DNA from: an uncultured Clostridia bacterium | Lineage (GTDB): Bacteria > Bacillota > Clostridia > Christensenellales > UBA1242 | Direction: 5' to 3' | Length of the DNA stretch: 45,376 bases | Assembly: GCA_944372355.1 (NCBI GenBank) | Contig: CALVYS010000005.1 | Span: 1-45,376, forward strand | Shown here: positions 35,901 to 44,900 of the stretch, piece after piece | How positions within the stretch are numbered: position 1 is the stretch's first letter | Layout: each line of letters starts with the position of its first letter | Notes under the pieces: generated by a model | Database searches by the model: none | What the model was told of the DNA's origin: nothing | What the model saw: the letters and a program-made list of their open reading frames with translations, nothing else | Made by a program: the position numbers and the translations under genes

Positions 35901-38900
35901 CTTGTTGGCCTTGCAAACGGCGATTTCTATCAAGTTTTTGCACAATATGAGCAAACCTTGCAAGATGAAATTGAAAGCAGCACCAGCCAGTATTATGGCG
36001 GAGCTTCAACCACCGAGCGTGGCTTGACCGACATATTTGAAGGCACGGCAAGTGAAGTTGGCGCTCAAAGCTATCAACCAAAGTTTGTTGGTGGTCTGTT
36101 CGGCGTGATTGGCACGGGCAGGGTTTACATTGCTTACAGCAAAATCAATGCAATCAATCCTCAAAATGGCGGCTATGCAGGTGGCATTGCCGGAGGGGTT
36201 TATAATGCCTCCGAATTCTTGATAGACGATCCTGCATCAAGCAGCAGTCAAGCAACGATTGCAACCACACTTTTGCTCAATGAAGTTTACGCTTCTGGCG
36301 ATGTTTATGCCGAAGGTGTCTTCAACAATGTTGCAACGCATTTCGGCGGGCTGTTTGGCAGATTCCTGAACGTTGGCAGCACCAATGTCAAACTTTCAAT
36401 GGCCGCAGTCAATGCAGTCAACGAATATGGCATCTTGGGTGAGGGTTATTATTCCGAATCCAACCCAACTGGAATTAATCAGATAAACGCCTTAGTGGGA
36501 ACGATGGACGCCGGCGCTTCTGTGTTTGTCTATGCAGTTTCTGCAAGCGGACAAAATTTGCCAGATGTGTCCGACATCAAATCGTATGGCTACATGAGCT
36601 CCTACACCTCTGGCTCTGTCACCGTCAACGTGAAGAGCGGCGTATATAAAGAAACTGAGTCAAGTGGAGATGAAGAAACTGGGTCAGATGATGGAAGCAG
36701 CCCTAATGAAGTAGATGCTGACTATGTGTTCAGAATCGAGTCAGTCAGCTCGTTCACCTCGCCAGAAGATGGCTTCACTGACACAAACGGAGCCTTCATC
36801 AATTCAAACGCTTGGAGCAGCGACAACTGGATTCATGAAACCACCAAGCTCTATCCAGACATCAACCTTGTCAACACCATTTCTTACATTTATCTTGATC
36901 AAGATAATGTTGACAGCGTGGTGGCAAGAATGCAAAATTCGTCCATCGAAGTTCGTGTGCGCGGCAAAAGAGTAGACGAAAATGGCAATGTCTCATATGG
37001 ATATGTGGATTTGAGAGATTACACAATTGAAAACTTCACTGGCCGTTTGGTTGGTGCGGTTGACAACAGCTGGTTTGTAAACTCCAATTTCGGAGCATAT
37101 ACAAATGGCGATGAGAATTCTACGGACATCTTCAGCAACAACTATCCAGGTATAATCTTGAATGGCACATTGTTTGAAACCCCGCTCTCAGGTGCAACTT
37201 TCCAAAATTTGAACATAGTTTTTGACTCAGAACCAGAAGGAGCATCTATTGGCAGCTCGTTTATTTCAGGAACAAACTTGCAGGATCTCACATTCTCTGA
37301 TATAAACGCTTGGTTTGTTGATGGAGTAAGCATCACTGCCGAAGAAAGCGGCGGCAACGCCTATGGCGGCTTGTTTGTTTCCTCTGCAACCAACACAAGT
37401 TTCAGAAACATCTTGTTGCAATTCTCTGCAACTAACACTGATAGCGGTAATATAGTCAAATTCACAACCAGTACCAACAATAATAATGATGAGGTTCAAT
37501 ATACTGATGCTGCTTTTGGCTTGCTGGCAGGTCAGCTTGTGCAGGGCTCGCCATTTGACGCATTGCGTGTTCAAAACATTACAATCAAACACAAAGAAAT
37601 AGACAATCTTGATGCCGACCATGCATTGATGAGGGTTGAAATTGGAAATAATGTTGCAAACCTCTATGCAGGCTTGTATGTTGGAAACATTAGAAACTCA
37701 GAGGGAGGACAATATGCAGGAGTCAACATCACAGCCAGAGCACCTCAATCGGCAAATGATGATTATAGTGAAGATACCTTTACATCAGCTTTGAGCCTTG
37801 GTGGCGGATTCAGCGTGACAGGCACGGCTTATATTGGCGGATTTGTTGGTCAAATATCCACATCAAACACGGCCTTCACATTCATAAAGGATCAAACTTA
37901 TCAGCAAAGCATAAACATCTATGCCGATTTCGCGGCTGCGGATATGAACATTGGTGGACTTTTTGGTGATGCCACTCTGACAAGTTTTTCAACAGACATA
38001 ACGGTGGAAGGCACACAGCAATTATTTGATTCGAACATTCGCCTGACGAAAAACATTGGAACTGATAACGGAAATGACAAAAAAGGAAATCTTAATGCTG
38101 GTCTGCTTGCGGGTAGTATCTCCTCTGGGGCGAACATAAGCCTTAATCCTACTTCACGCTACACGATTTCTGGCTCCATCAGTGCGGCCATTACATCAAG
38201 CACGACTGAAACTGACACCACAGGAATAAGCGGCAACGCACATTTGGGCGGCTTGGTTGGACGCAATAATGCCAACATCACTGTCACAAACCTTGATCTT
38301 TCCTTTGAAATTTATGGAACAGGCAATGACGAAAGTGCAGATGAAAATGCCTTTGAGTTGACAAACGATGCAATGGGAAAAGCCTTCCAAGCAAACGCAA
38401 TCGATGCTGGTGGCCTTGTTGGAACCAATGCTGGCGATCTGATCATTGGCGAAGAGCAAGAGGTGGGCCCAGGCACTGGTGTCAGCGTAAATGCAGATCG
38501 AGAAAACCTCAGGCTTCAAGCCACTGGTGGAGAGCTCAATGCTGGCGGTCTTGTTGGAAATATGACCGGAGGCAGCGCCACAATTCAGGCTTTAAGCGAC
38601 AATGCTTCAATAATTTGGGCTCTTGGCAACACAAGTGGAACAACAAATGTTGGCGGCATAATCGGCGATGTGACAAGCGGCGTTTCTGAATTGAGCATCA
38701 GTAAGGCACAAAGTGATGTCAACTTCTTTGTAAGCGCAAAAGATGTCAACGCAGGTGGAATCATAGGCCATTTAAATTCAGCTGCAACAATCGACAGCAC
38801 TGAAATCGACAGCACTGAATTTTCTGGCTCCTTCAAGGTGTTTGGCGGCACAAGCAATTCCGGCGATCATAAGATGGGCGGTGTTGTTGGATATGTCGGT

Positions 38901-41900
38901 GAGGGGTCTCAAATCGATATAATTTCAAACAAAACCTATGGTGATGTAATTTACACCTACGGCTCTGACTTCACGGGATTAGGTAGTTATCACTTTGGCG
39001 GCGTTGTTGGTGACGTGGATTCAGGTTCGGTATCACTTGGTGCAAACATTGTGGCGTTCACAAACAACAATCAAGCGCGCGCAAGTGGAACGCATTTCGC
39101 TGATGCAATGGTGGGGAATGGTGGCTTTACTCAGTATACAGGAATTTCGGATATCACCAACTATTATTCTTCGCAGCTTGTTTTGGCAACCAGCGACAAC
39201 GCTGTGGATTTGAACTACAACATAGAAAAAGGCACAACACCAGTCACAGGTTATTCTCCAAATGGTGAAAATTATCAGGCTCTAGCTCAATCCATCATTA
39301 CAAAGCTTTTTGGCAAAGATGTTTATGGCGACAGTGGCACAAAATTCAACCCTGTAACAGATGGCACAACAGCCGTTACCACTGAGGGTGAGGTAAAAAC
39401 AGTCAACACCACTCATGGCATTCAGTATTACACAACCAAATATCCAAACTACATTCAAGGCACCACTGAGTCAACCACTGAGACAACCACAACCTCGCCA
39501 AATGCCTACGCCTTTATCGGTGATTGGGTTCAGCAAACATCGGCACTTGAAACGCTTTCACAACACAGCTTCGTCTCCGGCGTTTACACCAATCTTGACA
39601 TTCAAGACGCAAATAATACGACTCGTTATGGCAAAAACAGCGGCGGAATTGTCAACACAATGACTGGCGGCATAATCTATGCCAGCCTATCCTCTGGCAC
39701 GCTTTCAGTGGGTGGAGGTGAAGATAAACAAATAAACCTTGGTGGCATCGTTGGCCTCATGACAGGCGGCTACATCAACGAATGCTCTTCCTCACTTGAA
39801 ATCGTCTATCGCGCAGCAACAGGTGGCACAGCTTCTGGCATTGCAACGTCGTTAGAAACAGACAACACAACAAACACACCGCTCAACAGAATTTACATCA
39901 ACAACACTTATTCAACTGGCACAATCACCTCTTACATTGATGCCAACCTCTTTTCCTTCACAAATGGCACAGCAGCGGGCACAGGCACCGATGGAAGAAC
40001 CCATTTCTACATTACAAACAGCTACACAATCTCTCGCGTAAATTGGAATGATTACACAAGTGATAAAACATCACATGCTAATACTATATATTTGGGCGTT
40101 ACTGGTTCTGCGCAAACAAATACTTTTGCCTATGATCCTAACGCTTTAGGAGATGCTTATAATAAAGAAAATAAAAGCACAGAAGCAATAGATAATTCCG
40201 ACGACTCACAAGATACAAATAAATGGATTTATCCAGCGTCATTTAATTCTAACGATTCAGGCTCTGTTCCAGGGGGTGGTATTCTGATTGGGACAGACAA
40301 AGGTTGGTCGAAAACTAACACGATCAACTATGGCTATCCTGTGCGCAACTTTGCACAATTCAAAGATTTTACAACTCAAACAACAATTGGCACCATAATT
40401 TATCAACAAATCCCAAATGTCACCAAGTTTGTTCAAGCATCTGACACAGACAAAAACTACATTCTCACAAACGACATTGATTTCAACGAAACGACTTATG
40501 CTGATTCTTGGACCAGCCTTATCTTTACAAACGTCGCATACTTCGATGGTGACGGGCACACGATCAGCAACCTTACGGCTAGGACATTGATTGACACGGT
40601 TCAAAACATTTCCAACCTCCGCGTGACAGATGCTGCGCTGAACGCCCAAGCAGTGGTTGCCCTTCATGTCACAGGAAACGCAACCAATGTGATCGCAACA
40701 GGAACGTTGAATGGCTCAGGCTCCAATGTTGGAGGGCTGTTCGCACAAGCAGAAGGGGAAATAGAAAATTGTAAAAACTATGTGGCAATATTAAGTTGTT
40801 CAACCCCAGGAGCGCGTGTTGGAGGAATTGTAGGGTATTCAACCGCTTCAATTTCCAACTCGTTCAACTATTCTCCAATTGATGCGAATGTAACAGGTGG
40901 TTATGTCGGAGGTATTGTGGGTTATTTATATGGATCCACCGGAAATGAAATTACTGATTGTGGCAATGAAAACACGGTGTTTAATGGTTACACCACTACA
41001 ACCAATAATGGCGACTATTATGCTGCCGGCATTGCAGGTTATTCAAATGTCAACATTTCCAACTGCTACAACACCTCGATGGTCAAAGCTGGCAACAAGG
41101 GCATCAATGCGGATGGATCTGGTGCAGCCTATGCCGCAGGTATAGTGGCAACAGCAAATAATAATATTTCAGTTTCCTCCTGCACAAACACCGGCTTCAT
41201 TGAGGCACTTGGAAGCAACACACCAAATACTAAAACAGCGTTCAGTTTTGGGGAAGATATATACTCAGACGGAAGCGAAGATGAAAATGAAAACAAACAA
41301 TTAACCGGCACGACAAAAAATGACGAATATTTTACTACAACGGAATACATTTCATACTTAATAAATTGCAATAATATAATAAACGTTCAGGTCGATCCTA
41401 TTGGAATTGACATGAGTAGTCAAAGTGACAACTTAAACGAAGGCTCGATTTACAAAAACGGAGCATTTGGCTCTCGGTCAGGAAGTGTGTTGGTGACAAT
41501 CCCAACCTACGAACCTGGCTGGAATGGTTCAAGCGTGAACATATCAGTTAATGATATAACAATTTCATTAACTTCTGCTCCAACAGCAGTTGTCGCAGAA
41601 ACCGATGAACTTGGTGCAATGACCAAATTCTATGTCAAGACCCAAAGAACGATTAATTATGCGTGGTCAGTTCAAAGATATCAACAACGATATTGGGAAG
41701 TTGTTGATATTAACCAAAATGGAAACCAACAAGTAGATTTTAGTCAAAATAAATATTATGCGCAACGAGCAAAAATGGGAACCTCTTATAATGGAGGTGG
41801 CGCAAGCATTAACACAAATCAAGGTTCAGGGGAATACGAACTAGTATCAATTAATGGAGCTAAATATTATTTTGTAGACAGTGCTTCTGCATTTATGACG

Positions 41901-44900
41901 GTGGTTCAGGCGGGCATTTCAACAGCCACGACAACATATAGTGGAACAATTGGTGAAAAGTCCATTGCAGCTTTGCAAGCCGCAGGTTACACTTTCTCTA
42001 TAACACCAACGACTGATCCTGAGAACTCAAATGTATCTGTTTCGTATTATTATCAAGATGAGAAGTTGTTTATCTCTTTCACAACACAAGATACGGGTGA
42101 TCCAGGTGTAACAATCACTGGTTATACAATTTTAGCAAATAAAGCTGATGAAACAGAAAGTTTCTCACTTTCAAGCAGTAATATAAAATTTGAAAAAGGT
42201 ACTATTACGATATATACAGATTTTGATGCAGATGTTCTGGCAAATTTACAAAATGGAAAAACATACAATGTTTCAGCTGGCAATGCAACATATAAATTCG
42301 TTTGGAATCAAGAAGAGGAAATATTAACATTCTCTGGTACCACTAAAAGTGATTACAATAATATTCTCGGAAGAGGTGTTGTGACCTTAACATTTCTTGA
42401 TGAGAACTCAATTCTTGAACAAACTGTTTCAACAGAGATAGGCCTGACTCCAACCAACATTGAGACATCTTATGATGGAAGCACAACAGAAACAATAAGG
42501 CATGTGAGAAGTATAGACTTTGTGATGTTTCGGGATGTTGTGGGAGATGAGACCGAAACGTTCACATTGTCAGGAAGCAATGATGTTCAGTTCTCAAATG
42601 ATGAAATAACGATTTATACAAACTTTAACTCAAACATAACTTCATCACTCATTAATGGCTGGGAGTATAATGTCAAGATAGATAATACAACTTACGAATT
42701 TATGTGGAATTCAACAAGCCAAACCTTAACAATGGCTGGTGATGAGGAGACATTTAACAAGATTAGAAATTCTAGCGCGACATTATATTATCTCAAATAT
42801 GTTGACAACGAAAACGAATTGATCATTTATGACGATGATTCGTTAACACTGACTCAAACTGTCACAGTCCAAGGCAGGGCAACAAGATTTTCTTTTGGCA
42901 ATTATGTTTATGAAATACCTGAATCAGGAGAAACTGACAATACTTTGGATTTGACTCCAAACGGTGGAACGAATGTGATGAACTTTAAAACGCGCTATGA
43001 TGGACAAATGACCATCTTAACAGTTGAAGCCGAAAGCTCTGATGGTATGTTGTCTGTTGCATTTTTAGGCGGGCGATATAAGTTCGAATTTGCAGATCCA
43101 ACTGGCGACAGCACGATGTTTGCAGAAACAAAAACAGTTGAAGACGTGGAGACATTCTCGGGAGATTTTGTAACGGCAACTTACACAAGATCAAATGAAG
43201 AAGGAGCATTTTCAAGCGTCGGCAAAACTTTGTATTTGGGAGAAGATACACTTGCGGGTCAGCAAGCCATAGTTGAGGTGTATGACTACACACAAACCTA
43301 TGATCTGTCACAAATCGAAATCGCCGTTCAAGAAGGCGAAGCAAGAGAATATCTTGCGGTATACAACACAACCGAAGAAACACAGAAAGTGAACAGTGGC
43401 GATGAAATCCGAACGATAACCTTTAACAATTTAAATGGAGCAAATATTTTATTAGTTTTAAAGAAGAGAAACGTTAACCTTTCTTTGGAGGCTTCAGAAG
43501 AGTTTATACAAGAGGGCTCTCTTAGTTTGACATTAAAAACTCAAGATGTTATTTTAACTGCAGAGGATGCGAACACTATAATAGGTGCATATAACACTGA
43601 TGAAACGCAGGCTACTTTCACCATAAACTCACAAGTATACTCTGTGCTGTTCGATGAAGATGGTAATATCACAAATATTTTAAACAGCAGTGGCATAGAA
43701 TCCGGTAATATAAATGATTATTACATAACAATCGATGGAATGAATTTTATGTTTATCAGTAATGATGATTCTGCTCCAATGCTGGTTGAATGTTTGGTCG
43801 GTTCTAATGGAACTGTTAATATTGAAAGCTTAAATATTTCATATGAAGCTAACACAGCAGAAAATGCAGAGCAGCCTTTTGTTTTCAAAGATGGAGACTC
43901 AATTATACCTATCACTCCTGCGACAGAAGATAGAGAGGCCTATATAACCATTAATGGAACAAATTATACATTCCAGCCTATCACAACTGTTATTGAAAAT
44001 ATTACTGATTACACGCAGGGTACTGATGAAGATGGAAATGTTGTTTTGGACATCATATATTCAATCGATAGTCTTAACGCTCCAAATGCCTATATTGAAG
44101 CAACCTTTGATCAATTATCCACCGGAACTCAAAATATAAGTATCGCTTACAATACCTACACTTTGGATTTTTCTACAACTGGATTAAAAAACATAACGTT
44201 TGTAGATGCAGAAAGTGAAGAGACCTCGAGTACAAATACAACATTTGGCCCAATATTTAATGGTGATTTAAGTGTGATAGGAAGTTATACTGCGACCGCT
44301 ACATATGATGATTACCAAGAGAAGAACATACCATTTGATAATCCTACTGATGATTCAGATGATGATCCTGAAACGGAAACTGTTGACCCTGCACCTATCG
44401 TGGTAACAGCTGATATCGATTTGGGAAATATTAATAGTGCTTTGCCTACAAAAGTTGCAATGATCACAAGCACAAATTCAAACATTGTAACTTTCCGCAC
44501 TCAAACAGCTACAGGTTTATTGGATCAGCAATCGTCAGGTAATTCAGAACAACCGGAATATAGCCCACTTATGATGAAAAATATCGCTTTTGCCGGTTCA
44601 GTGAAGATGGAGAATGGGAACAACTCATATGGTTTGATCGCCGCCAGTCTAAACAGCACCACGGCAATTAATGTTTCAACTTATGGGACGATTTACAATC
44701 TTGGTGCTGCAGGTGCGACAGGTGGAGGCGTGGCAGGGAGCTTTACTGGAATATTAAACAACGTGAAGTCTTTCACTTCCTTCTCACACGACACAAGCAA
44801 CACCTCTCGTGAAGACAGCGATTTCACCGGCTCGATGGCGGGAATTGCTTGGAAGATTACTCCTGAAAGCACTGAAAGCACTGAAAAGATTAGAGTTTTC

